Positions 16,562 through 24,250 of a stretch of DNA of 26,206 nt are shown here, in pieces. Position 1 is the stretch's first letter. Every line of letters starts with the position of its first letter. The DNA comes from Planctomycetota bacterium (GTDB lineage Bacteria > Planctomycetota > PUPC01 > JACPCR01): the NCBI GenBank assembly GCA_030740295.1, contig JASLXP010000992.1, positions 1 to 26,206 on the forward strand, in the 5' to 3' direction. A model generated the notes under the pieces. That model was given only the letters and a program-made list of their open reading frames with translations. It did no database searches and had not been told where the DNA came from. Position numbers and translations under genes: made by a program.

Positions 16562-16966
16562 CTATGGCTGATAGTGATCCACAAATTCCCTCGGAGAGAG
16601 GACGGTCATTCCCTGCCTTCTCCGGACAGGGAAGTGTTTCAGGTTGCCAGTCACCAGACACTCTGCAGCAGTCCCACAGGCGACTTCAAGAAAGGGCTCA
16701 TCATCAGGATCCGGTAAATGCCTTGACAGTGGCGTGGCAGTGACCAGTTCTCCCTCTGATGAAATCTGTTCCAGGAGGTCGTCTACTTTTCCTGAGTCGA
16801 ATCCGAAGCGTGGCCGAGCCAGGACTTCCCTGTATTCAGCCAGGATTCTTGCGTCATAACAGAGCTTGAGCTTGCCGACTGCCACCAGTCTTACGATTTC
16901 AGCCGGAGGGCCGAAGGGACTCAGGAGACCGGACACAAGTACATTCGTATCAAGGACGACTCTCAT
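16562..16966 (-). CDS. PIN-domain toxin of a type II toxin-antitoxin pair
   Basis: The 134-residue protein MRVVLDTNVLVSGLLSPFGP matches the putative toxin PIN family (COG1569/TIGR00305). These proteins are Mg2+-dependent ribonucleases of the VapC type. The acidic active-site set is visible: Asp6, Glu44 in ILAEYREVL, Asp86/88/89 in LPDPDDEPFLE, and VTGNLKHFP near 105-113 in place of the usual TGD. The start ATG overlaps the antitoxin stop as ATGA, so the two are cotranscribed and probably translationally coupled. Length is normal for the family, so it looks intact. Target RNA unknown. Confidence 0.88.
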   Translation of the reverse strand: MRVVLDTNVLVSGLLSPFGPPAEIVRLVAVGKLKLCYDARILAEYREVLARPRFGFDSGKVDDLLEQISSEGELVTATPLSRHLPDPDDEPFLEVACGTAAECLVTGNLKHFPVRRRQGMTVLSPREFVDHYQP

Positions 16967-17250
16967 CGTCGGCGTTTCTTTCTGACCGACGCTATCTCGG
17001 AATCGATTTCTGATGGTCTCAATTTGTCTTTGCCCGCTTCAATTGAATCCAACTGGAGGGCCATTACGGCGTTCTCGGCACGGGCTCGGCGGATTGACCG
17101 AATCGATTCTTCAACATTTTCATCTGAAACCGGGCTCAGGATCGCAACAGGTTTCCCATTTGAGGTAACGACAAGATCTCCTTCCGACTCCAGCCGTTTC
17201 CAGATCTGGGCGGAGCTTCCGCGAAGCTCTCTCACAGTGACGAATTTCAT
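16963..17250 (-). CDS. Phd/YefM-family antitoxin
   Basis: The 95-residue protein starts MKFVTVRELRG and continues through SAQIWKRLESEGDLVVTSNGKPVAILSPV. This is the compact N-terminal DNA-binding fold of the prevent-host-death family. The C-terminal half is charged and helical (RSIRRARAENAVMALQLDS) and should wrap the PIN toxin. An in-frame start exists at 17274, but ATG 17250 has AGGAG seven bases upstream and begins exactly at the conserved fold. It is the first gene of the pair. Antitoxins of this family normally repress their own promoter, and a paired direct repeat lies directly upstream. Confidence 0.87.
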   Translation of the reverse strand: MKFVTVRELRGSSAQIWKRLESEGDLVVTSNGKPVAILSPVSDENVEESIRSIRRARAENAVMALQLDSIEAGKDKLRPSEIDSEIASVRKKRRR

Positions 17251-17261
17251 TTTCACGCTCC

Positions 17262-17298
17262 TGAATCGTGGCACAAATGCGGATCAATCGTAGCACAA
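17262..17298 (-). promoter_or_regulatory. Paired direct repeat, candidate antitoxin operator
   Basis: Read on the plus strand, TGAATCGTGGCACAA (17262-17276) and TCAATCGTAGCACAA (17284-17298) match at 13 of 15 positions. Their starts are 22 bases apart, about two helical turns. They lie between the candidate -10 element and the antitoxin Shine-Dalgarno, where a bound antitoxin would block transcription. Confidence 0.55.
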
Positions 17299-17300
17299 CG

Positions 17301-17328
17301 ATGATACAGGCGGATATGAAAGTTTCTA
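17301..17328 (-). promoter_or_regulatory. Candidate sigma-70 promoter of the toxin-antitoxin pair
   Basis: On the minus strand TAGAAA (17328-17323) and TATCAT (17306-17301) are separated by 16 bases, matching the consensus hexamers at four and five of six positions. The predicted start of transcription falls inside the paired direct repeat. Confidence 0.4.
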
Positions 17329-17331
17329 CGC

Positions 17332-18543
17332 TTACCACTGATAAATCCACGGATCCAAATTCGATCCACTTGGCCTCTCTTCCGTCGGCAGCCATTTCAG
17401 TTTGTCGTACGAGCGGTACTGAACATCGAGCTCCGGCATTTCCACCTTCGATGGCGGATGGGCCCTGGCGTGCATGACCGCATCGAGAATGCATGAAGTG
17501 AAGAGGGTCCGCTCGACCGGATACTGCGGCTCACCCGTCAGAAACATCTCTTCTATGTTCAGCGAGAGATAATTGAAGTGCGCATGCGGATACCCTCGCT
17601 GGGTGTAGAAATCACATGCCTTGATCTCTCCATCGACCCGGCCGATGAATGCAAAATCTCTGACGAAGGTATTGAGCATGATCACCTGGGCCTTGAAACC
17701 ATCGCGGTACTCCACATCGATGAAAATCGGTTTTGGACAGTGCTTTTCATTGTCCTCGGGCCGCCCCTCCTGCTTGTCCTCCAGGTGCTCCATGCCGATC
17801 TCGAAAAGCTCCCTGCTCCATCGTCCCTCTTTGCCGGCCTCCCAGACACCCGGCCCCTCGATAGCCTCGATCGATTTGACGCCGGCCTCGCCGCCGGCAC
17901 GGCGTTCCACCATGCACTGCAGAGCCTCGAGGGTGTGGAAACCGTAAATCTCCATGCCGGCCCAGCCTATCAGAACCACCTCCTCCAGATTGCAGTCAAG
18001 TGGCAGGTCCAGCCGTGGCTTTCGATGGCTGACAGGAATCGACGAGCCGGCCATGAACGGCACGTTCAGTTCCTTTGCCCGTTCGTACATCCAGACCGAA
18101 TCGGCCCGGTTGTAGGCCAGGCCCTTGTCGTTGAAGACTGGGACAGAGCGTCCGCACTGACCGAAGACTGCGCATATCTGCTCGAAGAAACATTTCCGCG
18201 GATACATCCTCTGCTCGAGCTCATTCTCCGGATAGTCCCCGTGCTCCCCGATGAGCAGAACGCCGTCGACCGCCAGTTCGCTGCCGCCAAGCGTCAACGT
18301 TTCACGAATGCTGGAGTAAAGAGGAATGTTGTTGGCATGGCAGACGGATACTCCAACATCACGTGAATGGACGCCCCGGCCGTGCACTTGGTCCAGGTAC
18401 ATGGAAACGATTTCAACACGCGGTTCCTGGAGGCCTCCGTCCGTCGGAAATCCCTTCAGGAATTTCATCAGCATCACGTCCGCGTGCGAGCCGGGAAAGA
18501 ACACGGTGACGATGGCGGCGATCTTCTTTTTTTCTTCAGACAT
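17332..18543 (-). CDS. Conserved hypothetical, possibly oxidoreductase-like
   Basis: The 403-residue protein has strongly patterned motifs: GSHADVMLMKFLKGFP near 18-33, then VCHANNIPLYSSIRETLTLGG at 68-87. These are followed by DGVLLIGEHGDYPENE at 93-108, VPVFNDKGLAYN at 134-145 and VPFMAGSSIPVSHRKP at 161-176. I recall such sequences as conserved hypotheticals in Planctomycetes and relatives. The early alternation of strands and Gly-rich turns is compatible with a nucleotide-binding fold similar to Gfo/Idh/MocA oxidoreductases, but the classical GxGxxG is absent. No signal peptide. No clear Shine-Dalgarno precedes the ATG. It lies 20 bases downstream of the antiporter gene on the same strand and is likely cotranscribed. 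Confidence 0.75.
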   Translation of the reverse strand: MSEEKKKIAAIVTVFFPGSHADVMLMKFLKGFPTDGGLQEPRVEIVSMYLDQVHGRGVHSRDVGVSVCHANNIPLYSSIRETLTLGGSELAVDGVLLIGEHGDYPENELEQRMYPRKCFFEQICAVFGQCGRSVPVFNDKGLAYNRADSVWMYERAKELNVPFMAGSSIPVSHRKPRLDLPLDCNLEEVVLIGWAGMEIYGFHTLEALQCMVERRAGGEAGVKSIEAIEGPGVWEAGKEGRWSRELFEIGMEHLEDKQEGRPEDNEKHCPKPIFIDVEYRDGFKAQVIMLNTFVRDFAFIGRVDGEIKACDFYTQRGYPHAHFNYLSLNIEEMFLTGEPQYPVERTLFTSCILDAVMHARAHPPSKVEMPELDVQYRSYDKLKWLPTEERPSGSNLDPWIYQW

Positions 18544-18563
18544 GAGATACGGGAGGCGTGGGG

Positions 18564-19514
18564 TTATTTATCCAGAAACAGAATTCCGATGTACACCGCG
18601 TAACCGAAGAGAAGAATTCCACCTTCAATTCGATTGAGCACAAAGCCGCTCCACATGAGAGGCATGGCGACGATGGCGGTGATCAGCATGACCGTCAGAT
18701 CAAACGTGCGAATGTCCGGAGCTTCAAACGGCATGACCAGCGCCGTGACACCCAGGATTCCGAGCAGGTTGAATATGTTTGAGCCGATCGCGTTGCCGAC
18801 TGCAATATCGCCTTCTCCCTTGAGCGAGGCTACCAGGGTGGTCGCGAGCTCAGGAACGCTCGTTCCGAACGCGACCATGGACAGGGCGATGACCTCTTCA
18901 GAAACACCCCACGATATCGCCAGCATGGTGGCCGCCTTGATGAGGATGTGTCCACCGAATACCAGGAGCGCCAGCCCGGCAAGAATCAGCACCAGGTTCA
19001 CCCAGACTGGCTTGGGCCCCGCAGGAACGGCCGCGCCAAACTCGGTCTGGAAATTGTCATCTTTTTCTTGTTTTGCCTGCCTGATTTGCAGAATGTTGTA
19101 GGCCACAATGCCAGCGGCAAGGATGGCCCCTTCGAGGCGTCCCAGCCTGCCATCAAGTATGAGCAGCATGGTAAAGAAGCTCACTCCAATCATGATTGGC
19201 ACATCCCAGCGAATCAGCTTCGCATCCACCTTTAATGGCCGAACCAGCGCGCCGACGCCGAGGATGAGGGCGATGTTGCAGATGTTCGATCCGATGACAT
19301 TCCCCATGGCTATCCCGCCGTGGCCGGTGAGCGCTGCATCCAGGCCGATAACCAATTCCGGGCTGCTCGTCCCAAAGGAAACAACCGTCAGCCCGACGAT
19401 CACCGGCGCAATGCCCAGCCGGAGCGCCAACGCGCTGCTGCCGCGCACCATGGCTTCGGCACCGGCAAGCAGGATAGCCAGGCCAAGTGCGACCAGAAAA
19501 GTGAGAACAAGCAT
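18564..19514 (-). CDS. Calcium/sodium antiporter, CaCA family (YrbG-like)
   Basis: The 316-residue inner-membrane protein has about ten hydrophobic segments and the two inverted alpha repeats of cation/Ca2+ exchangers. The first carries VSFGTSSPELVIGL and GNVIGSNICNIALILG; the second carries VAFGTSVPELATTL and GNAIGSNIFNLLGILG. The acidic Glu in each SPEL/VPEL motif binds the transported ion. A hydrophilic loop (QIRQAKQEKDDNFQTE) separates the halves. The frame extends upstream to 19565, but MLVLTFLVALGLAILLAG at 19514 starts the first membrane helix directly and is preferred. It is probably the first gene of a two-gene unit with the conserved hypothetical. Function is secure as an exchanger; the ion pair is inferred. 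Confidence 0.93.
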   Translation of the reverse strand: MLVLTFLVALGLAILLAGAEAMVRGSSALALRLGIAPVIVGLTVVSFGTSSPELVIGLDAALTGHGGIAMGNVIGSNICNIALILGVGALVRPLKVDAKLIRWDVPIMIGVSFFTMLLILDGRLGRLEGAILAAGIVAYNILQIRQAKQEKDDNFQTEFGAAVPAGPKPVWVNLVLILAGLALLVFGGHILIKAATMLAISWGVSEEVIALSMVAFGTSVPELATTLVASLKGEGDIAVGNAIGSNIFNLLGILGVTALVMPFEAPDIRTFDLTVMLITAIVAMPLMWSGFVLNRIEGGILLFGYAVYIGILFLDK

Positions 19515-19560
19515 CGAGTGAGATTCGTCCGGGGATCGGGTGCGGCACGCGTGCGTTGCC

Positions 19561-19576
19561 TTCACGGTAGCGTGAA
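19561..19576. repeat. Perfect hairpin TTCACG-GTAG-CGTGAA
   Basis: A six-base stem with a four-base loop lies upstream of the antiporter gene. The palindrome GCACGCGTGC at 19545-19554 sits just before it. Either could be structural DNA, a protein site or part of the repetitive block that follows. Confidence 0.4.
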
Positions 19577-19616
19577 GGGCTCTTCACTCAACCGGTCTCT
19601 TCTGCAACGCAGTGGC

Positions 19617-19656
19617 GGCAAAGTGGCTTTGCCTCTGGAAAGCGACGGCAAGTCGC
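19617..19656. repeat. REP-like double hairpin
   Basis: Two small stems follow each other: GGCAAAG-TGG-CTTTGCC at 19617-19633, and GCGAC-GGCAA-GTCGC at 19642-19656 inside AGCGACGGCAAGTCGCCGC. I recall very similar GCGGCGACTTGCCGTCGC text as an extragenic repeat in Verrucomicrobial and Planctomycete genomes, so this is probably one copy of a dispersed repetitive element. Confidence 0.5.
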
Positions 19657-19714
19657 CGCACCCCAAAGTTCAAGCTCGAGTGCAATGCACGGAGCCAAGA
19701 TTGAATGCCCAGGT

Positions 19715-19792
19715 AAATCCTGAATCCTGAATCTGAATTCTGAATCTTGTATCTTGAATCCCCTGAATCTTGAATCCTGAATCCTGAGTCAA
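19715..19792. repeat. Degenerate tandem repeat of TGAATCC/TGAATCT words
   Basis: About nine tandem copies of a seven- to nine-base word based on CTGAATC or TTGAATC fill this stretch and stop three bases before the stop codon of the next minus-strand gene. Variation between copies (TGAATCC, TGAATCT, TGTATCT, TGAGTCA) indicates an old or actively slipping array. No gene lies in 19515-19794. Confidence 0.75.
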
Positions 19793-19794
19793 GT

Positions 19795-21324
19795 TCACAG
19801 GCCCAGAACCCTCTTGATGAATCCAGCCAGCCATTCGGCATCCGAACGGCCTTCAATCCACGTGAGCAGCGTGTTCTTCGATGTATCCAGGTTCATGTCG
19901 ATGTTGAAGTATTCCGTCTCTCCGGCGCTCCCGCTCTTATCCACGTCGATGCTCTTGATTTCTCCCGCCGACGTTGCTCTGGACCATTTGATCAGATGGA
20001 GGATGGAGGTCTCTACCACGACCGAATGGCTGTCAACGGTGATCCTTTTCGCGCCGACCATTTTCCAGAGGACGGCCAGATTCAGAATGACGGCGAAGAA
20101 TCCGAAGACAGCGACGAAGAGGTAGAGCATGGTTTCGCCCTTCTGAGCCTGCTGAAACATGTAAACAGTGATCGATGAAAAGATCAGTGCAAAGAGCGCC
20201 CATCCCACGATTGCCTTTACTGAACGAAAAGGAGGCAGCCCCATTACGACAGCATCCCCGTGAATGCTGAGCTGCATTCGCTGGTTCTTCATGACGCGCC
20301 GTGCGATTTCTTCATCCCGTTTTGCCTGTCCCTCTGCGGTGTGCTCTTCGTGAATCTGCCGGGCCGCCAGATTCTGCAGGGCCGGGCTCTCCTGCATGGC
20401 CCGCCCTGCAGCTTCGTTGATGGCCTCCGCCTCCTCTTCGCTCACTGCGAAAATGGGAACCCGGAACTCGGCATCGAAATCAATTCCCGTGACGGCTGCC
20501 TGTATACTGACCAGCCACTGAATGCCTTCGAAATCCGTGTTCTGTGTTTCGCTGCTGTCGGCCGGCAATGCGAACGCGACCGGTATCACCCACCCTTGGC
20601 CGGAGGGCTCAGCCTCCGCGCCATCGAGGGCATACTCTTCTTCCCAGATGGAATCCGTGTGCTGTTCAGTCTGGGTATTTGCGCCTCGATGGCGCCGTCG
20701 TGTCGTGCTGTAGCGGTTGACGCACGCGAGCTTCACTCTGATTCGCGCGTGCCCCAGATTGATGGGTGAGAAGACCTCCGCCACGAAACGGCCGCCCGGT
20801 ATGCCGGGCAGCGTGTAAAGGTGCAGGTCCGTGCCTCGATACTTTGCCGCCTGAAGAGTCTTGTGAATCACACTCACCAGGAGGAACGCACCAATGAGCG
20901 GGAAGAACCAGACCATGAGCACGAGAAGGTCGCCCTGCTTTATTTTGTCAAAAGTGGCTAACGCCGCGGGAATGGAAATCCCGTTCCAGACCAGTGTGGC
21001 AAACCAGAGGGCATTCAGCTTCGCCGCATGTTCCGGAACGCCTTTGCCCGCCGACCATTCTGGTGTCTGCAGCCATTTCTCATCGGATTCCGGCGGCTTT
21101 TCCCGATACGCGCTGATGGTCGCCCGGCCCAGAAAGATGCCGACCACCACAAAGGGAATGCCGCACAGAGTGAGATAGAGTGGCTCACCTCTGAATCCGA
21201 ACTTCATGCACCTCTGAATGCCAAAAACCAGCATCAGAATCCCGCCGCCCAGAAAGGGCAGAGCCAGGACCAGCAATACAACTACTGTTTCTTTCAGAGT
21301 CTGCTTCTGTTTCTTCCTGGCCAT
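19795..21324 (-). CDS. Large membrane protein, DUF3592-like conserved hypothetical
   Basis: The 509-residue protein begins with a basic stretch (MARKKQKQTLK) and two membrane helices at about 12-35 and 48-66. A polar region with KWLQTPEWSAGKG follows, then a second helix pair at about 105-122 and 131-152. A soluble beta-rich domain follows (about 160-290, LYTLPGIPGGRFVAEVFSP), and a third helix pair lies at about 373-415. A C-terminal soluble domain ends in RSDAEWLAGFIKRVLGL. The helix-TPEW-helix layout resembles DUF3592-like proteins of unknown role. GGGGAG stands about eight bases before the ATG. Its stop codon abuts the TGAATCC repeat. No neighbour is cotranscribed. I cannot assign a function. 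Confidence 0.75.
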   Translation of the reverse strand: MARKKQKQTLKETVVVLLVLALPFLGGGILMLVFGIQRCMKFGFRGEPLYLTLCGIPFVVVGIFLGRATISAYREKPPESDEKWLQTPEWSAGKGVPEHAAKLNALWFATLVWNGISIPAALATFDKIKQGDLLVLMVWFFPLIGAFLLVSVIHKTLQAAKYRGTDLHLYTLPGIPGGRFVAEVFSPINLGHARIRVKLACVNRYSTTRRRHRGANTQTEQHTDSIWEEEYALDGAEAEPSGQGWVIPVAFALPADSSETQNTDFEGIQWLVSIQAAVTGIDFDAEFRVPIFAVSEEEAEAINEAAGRAMQESPALQNLAARQIHEEHTAEGQAKRDEEIARRVMKNQRMQLSIHGDAVVMGLPPFRSVKAIVGWALFALIFSSITVYMFQQAQKGETMLYLFVAVFGFFAVILNLAVLWKMVGAKRITVDSHSVVVETSILHLIKWSRATSAGEIKSIDVDKSGSAGETEYFNIDMNLDTSKNTLLTWIEGRSDAEWLAGFIKRVLGL

Positions 21325-21424
21325 CTGAATCTCTCCCCAAGGTTACTGATGAGATGATTAACGCCTCGCTCGCGTCCGGCTGCAATTCTGTGGCTATAAT
21401 GAGCGACAGGCTCTGTAAGCGCAC

Positions 21425-21453
21425 TTTTCAGAGCTCCGCATGGGCTCTACAAT
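21425..21453 (+). promoter_or_regulatory. Candidate sigma-70 promoter for the MBL cluster
   Basis: TTTTCA (21425-21430) and TACAAT (21448-21453) are separated by exactly 17 bases and match consensus at four and five of six positions. A perfect TATAAT also occurs at 21395-21400 but without a good -35. Confidence 0.4.
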
Positions 21454-21496
21454 GTCTCTCGTGCATTCCTGACTTCGACGCACTGAGACCAGATGA

Positions 21497-21598
21497 ATGA
21501 AGAACAACGATCACCAGAGGCTCGGCTACTGTCACAACGGCCTCGAACGCCGTCTGACCGATGTGCACGGCCACGTCATTCAGGATCTTCTGGCCTGA
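21497..21598 (+). CDS. Possible 33-residue leader ORF coupled to the MBL gene
   Basis: ATG 21497 opens a short frame beginning [20 protein letters not shown] and ending HVIQDLLA. Its TGA shares one base with the ATG of the MBL-fold gene (TGATG), the geometry of termination-reinitiation. The frame looks more like protein than the overlapping in-frame extension of the MBL gene from ATG 21493, which would add 35 Arg/Ser/Pro-rich residues. No good Shine-Dalgarno is visible before either ATG. It may encode a small protein, or merely serve to feed ribosomes to the MBL start. Unrecognised. Confidence 0.4.
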   Translation: MKNNDHQRLGYCHNGLERRLTDVHGHVIQDLLA

Positions 21599-23388
21599 TG
21601 AAACACATCACCCCAAACCTTCATCTGATCGAAGACACCTGCAACGTTTACGCAGTCGCTGCAGGCGATGAGACTCTCCTGATCGATTGCGGCACAGATC
21701 TGCGCCCCGGTGCAGCCGATTTATCGGATCGCAAAGTCAGCAAGATCCTCCTCACGCACTTCCATCGGGACCAATGTTCCAGCGCGAACGTTTGGCAGGA
21801 GGCAGGCACTCCAATCTGCCTACCTTTTGTCGAGCGGCTTTTTCTTGAGGAATCAGATCTCCGTCGGGCCGGTTATGACATCTACAACAACTATGAATCT
21901 TTTTATGATTGCTTCGGCCCACTGGAGGACATTCATGCGGACGAGTATGCCTTTGATCACTCGAGGATCGCCTGGCAGCACATGACGTTCGAAGTCGTGC
22001 CGCTGCCCGGGCACACTTTCGGGTCAATTGGCTATCTGCTCGAAGTGGACGGCAAGCGAGTGCTGGCCTGCGGTGACTTGTTGAGCGGCCCGGAAAAGCT
22101 CCACAGCTACTTCTCGAATCAGTGGTCATACATGGGGTTCACCGGCCACTCCCACCTGATCGACAGCATCAGGAAAATCGAAGGGATGGATCTCGATCTC
22201 ATCCTGCCCGGGCACGGCCAGCCGTTCGAGGCCGACGCAAAAGCTCTGGCGCGAATGCGAGGTCGGCTCGAACGCACCTACGAGATGTTTTTCGGTCGAG
22301 CTTATGAAGAATTCCGTCCTGAGTTCAGGCAGATCACTGAGCATGTTTCCGAGATTACGAATGCCATGGCACGTACTTACATCATCCGGGACGATGATGG
22401 CCGCGCGGTGATGATCGACTGCGGATACGTTTCCAACATGCCCATCCAGGCCAATCCGCATCGGTACATCGATAACCTGACCCGGTTCCTCGAACCGGAG
22501 CTCGGAATACGTGAGGTTGAGTGGTTTATACCGACCCATTATCACGACGACCATCTCGCGGGTTATCCGGCGCTGAAGAATCGATATGGCACAAAGGTCG
22601 TTTCCGCGCCCGAAATCAAGGATATCCTCGAGCATCCGGAACGATACGACATGCCTTGCGCCGTGCCGGAAGGCATGCAGGTGCATCACGTGGTCGAGCG
22701 CGGTGAGGCATTCGATTGGCGGGGCATCAAGTTCTTCGTCGAGCAGCATCCCGGTCAGACCCTTTACCATCACATCATCTTTTTTGAGTGTGATGGACAG
22801 AAGTTTCTGGCCATCGGCGACAACATCTCCGGCATCAGTCTGAAGGAGCGGCGGGAACTGGTTCATTCGTTCATTCCTAAGAACCGAACCCCGGTGTCAA
22901 GCTACCTCGATATGCCACAACGGATTCTGGAACGCTCGCCCGACTATCTGCTCACCGGCCATAGCGGAGCGCTTTCATATGACGAACTGCAGATGCAGCG
23001 CTGGCGCGAGTGGATGGAGGAATGGCACGAACACTTCACGTCGCTGATCGATCAACCGCATGCCAGCATGGGAATGGACCCGCACTGGGTCGAGTTCTAC
23101 CCATACAAGGTACGCATCCAGCCCGGCGAAGCTGTCAGATTCGCCGTGAACATCACGAACTATGAGCCAACAACCTGTCGGTGCGCGATGCGGTTTCGCA
23201 GCGTGGAAGGGGTGCAGATTGAACCCGGCTCTGCTGAGGTGGATGTGGAATCAGGCACAACAAAAGTCTGCGAATTGAACGTGAGCTTTCCCAAAAGTTT
23301 CAAAACCCATTCACTGACCATCCTCGCAGACGTCACCTGGAATGGACGCCGCCTGGGGGAGATTGCTGAAGCCGTTGCTTACTGGTAA
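21598..23388 (+). CDS. Double metallo-beta-lactamase-fold hydrolase with C-terminal beta-sandwich
   Basis: The 596-residue protein holds two MBL-fold domains in tandem. Domain 1 (about 1-230) has HFHRDQ at 54-59, His139 in LPGHTFGSIGY, Asp160 in LACGDLLSG and His206 in LPGHGQPF. Its HxHxDH motif has lost the final His. Domain 2 (about 250-470) has a full HYHDDH at 314-319, His384 in QHPGQT, Asp408 in IGDNISG and His455 in TGHSGAL. Residues about 505-596 form a beta-rich tail (VRFAVNITNYEPTT...VAYW) like those used for binding or packing. Only domain 2 carries a complete dinuclear metal set. The start at 21598 overlaps the small ORF's stop. It is followed 12 bases later by the Nif3-like gene. 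The substrate is unknown. Confidence 0.85.
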   Translation: MKHITPNLHLIEDTCNVYAVAAGDETLLIDCGTDLRPGAADLSDRKVSKILLTHFHRDQCSSANVWQEAGTPICLPFVERLFLEESDLRRAGYDIYNNYESFYDCFGPLEDIHADEYAFDHSRIAWQHMTFEVVPLPGHTFGSIGYLLEVDGKRVLACGDLLSGPEKLHSYFSNQWSYMGFTGHSHLIDSIRKIEGMDLDLILPGHGQPFEADAKALARMRGRLERTYEMFFGRAYEEFRPEFRQITEHVSEITNAMARTYIIRDDDGRAVMIDCGYVSNMPIQANPHRYIDNLTRFLEPELGIREVEWFIPTHYHDDHLAGYPALKNRYGTKVVSAPEIKDILEHPERYDMPCAVPEGMQVHHVVERGEAFDWRGIKFFVEQHPGQTLYHHIIFFECDGQKFLAIGDNISGISLKERRELVHSFIPKNRTPVSSYLDMPQRILERSPDYLLTGHSGALSYDELQMQRWREWMEEWHEHFTSLIDQPHASMGMDPHWVEFYPYKVRIQPGEAVRFAVNITNYEPTTCRCAMRFRSVEGVQIEPGSAEVDVESGTTKVCELNVSFPKSFKTHSLTILADVTWNGRRLGEIAEAVAYW

Positions 23389-23400
23389 CCGAGAACAAAC

Positions 23401-24204
23401 ATGCCTTTCACCGCACGACAGATTGCTGACGCCTTTGAAAAGATTGCACCGATCGAGAGTGGACTGCCCGGTGACGAACTCGGCTTCATTTACGGTGAGC
23501 CGAACACGGAAATCAGCGGCATTGCCTGTATGTGGAATGCGCATGCAAAGAGCATCCAGCGCGCCATCGACAATGGGCACAACATGCTCATCGTTCACGA
23601 GACCCTGTTCTATCACCCTCAAGAGAGCGGCTGGTATGACGGCCCTGAAAACTCAGAGGACATCGTCGCCAACCAGAAGCGTAAAGCCCTGCTCGATGAA
23701 CATGGGATCGTCGTCTACCGCAGTCATTCCAATTGGGACGCCCTCGCCATTGATGGAGTGCCGGATCAGGCGGTAAAGGCTCTGGGGATCGGAGAACTGG
23801 AGATCGTGGACAGCCAGAAGTTTTTTCGAGTGCACCGTCTGCCGCGCGACTTCACCGTTGCTGACCTGGCGACCCTGGCAGGCAGAGGGCTGGATGTCGA
23901 AGATGTGAGAATCTATGGCGACGGGAACCGCAGCATCCGTAACTTCGCGTTTCTAATCGGCGGTTTCGGTGGCAACCAGGTGCACATGCCTCAGGCCGCG
24001 TCAGAGATGGGCGCCGAAGCCATCATCATCGGTGAAATCCTGGAGTGGGTCGTCATCGCCGCCCTCGAATGCGGTCTGGAGGTGATCGCAACGGTCCACA
24101 GCAGCAGCGAGATTCCAGCCATCCGGAGGCAGGCCGAGATGCTGGCCGATGAGTTTCCAGATCTGCCGGTGGAATACATTCACAGTGGCATGCTTGGCTT
24201 TTGA
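23401..24204 (+). CDS. Nif3-like dinuclear metal centre protein
   Basis: The 267-residue protein matches the Nif3 (DUF34/NIF3) family, which forms hexameric rings with two metal ions per subunit. MLIVHETLFYH near 61-71 replaces the usual HHP motif. YRSHSNWDA near 106-114 corresponds to the family's SxHTNLDA, and EVIATVHSSSEIPAIRR near the C-terminus corresponds to the closing GHxxSE. Family members have been linked to metal handling and to a GTP cyclohydrolase-like role, but no firm biochemical function is established. No extra CutA-like insert is present. It directly follows the double MBL gene and is probably cotranscribed with it. No strong Shine-Dalgarno precedes the ATG. Confidence 0.85.
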   Translation: MPFTARQIADAFEKIAPIESGLPGDELGFIYGEPNTEISGIACMWNAHAKSIQRAIDNGHNMLIVHETLFYHPQESGWYDGPENSEDIVANQKRKALLDEHGIVVYRSHSNWDALAIDGVPDQAVKALGIGELEIVDSQKFFRVHRLPRDFTVADLATLAGRGLDVEDVRIYGDGNRSIRNFAFLIGGFGGNQVHMPQAASEMGAEAIIIGEILEWVVIAALECGLEVIATVHSSSEIPAIRRQAEMLADEFPDLPVEYIHSGMLGF

Positions 24205-24250
24205 GGCGCGATGACAGGTTGGCAGATTTTACAGCGTGTGATCGAAACAT

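Noticed and set aside
17578..18366. 262-residue plus-strand frame
   Set aside because: It is antisense to the conserved hypothetical, whose composition and motifs are far more protein-like.
21395..21400. Perfect TATAAT as the MBL promoter
   Set aside because: No -35 hexamer lies at 15 to 19 bases; the TTTTCA/TACAAT pair downstream fits better.
21493..21597. N-terminal extension of the MBL protein from ATG 21493
   Set aside because: The added 35 residues are Arg/Ser/Pro-rich and unlike an MBL N-terminus; [13 protein letters not shown] at 21598 is the usual family start.
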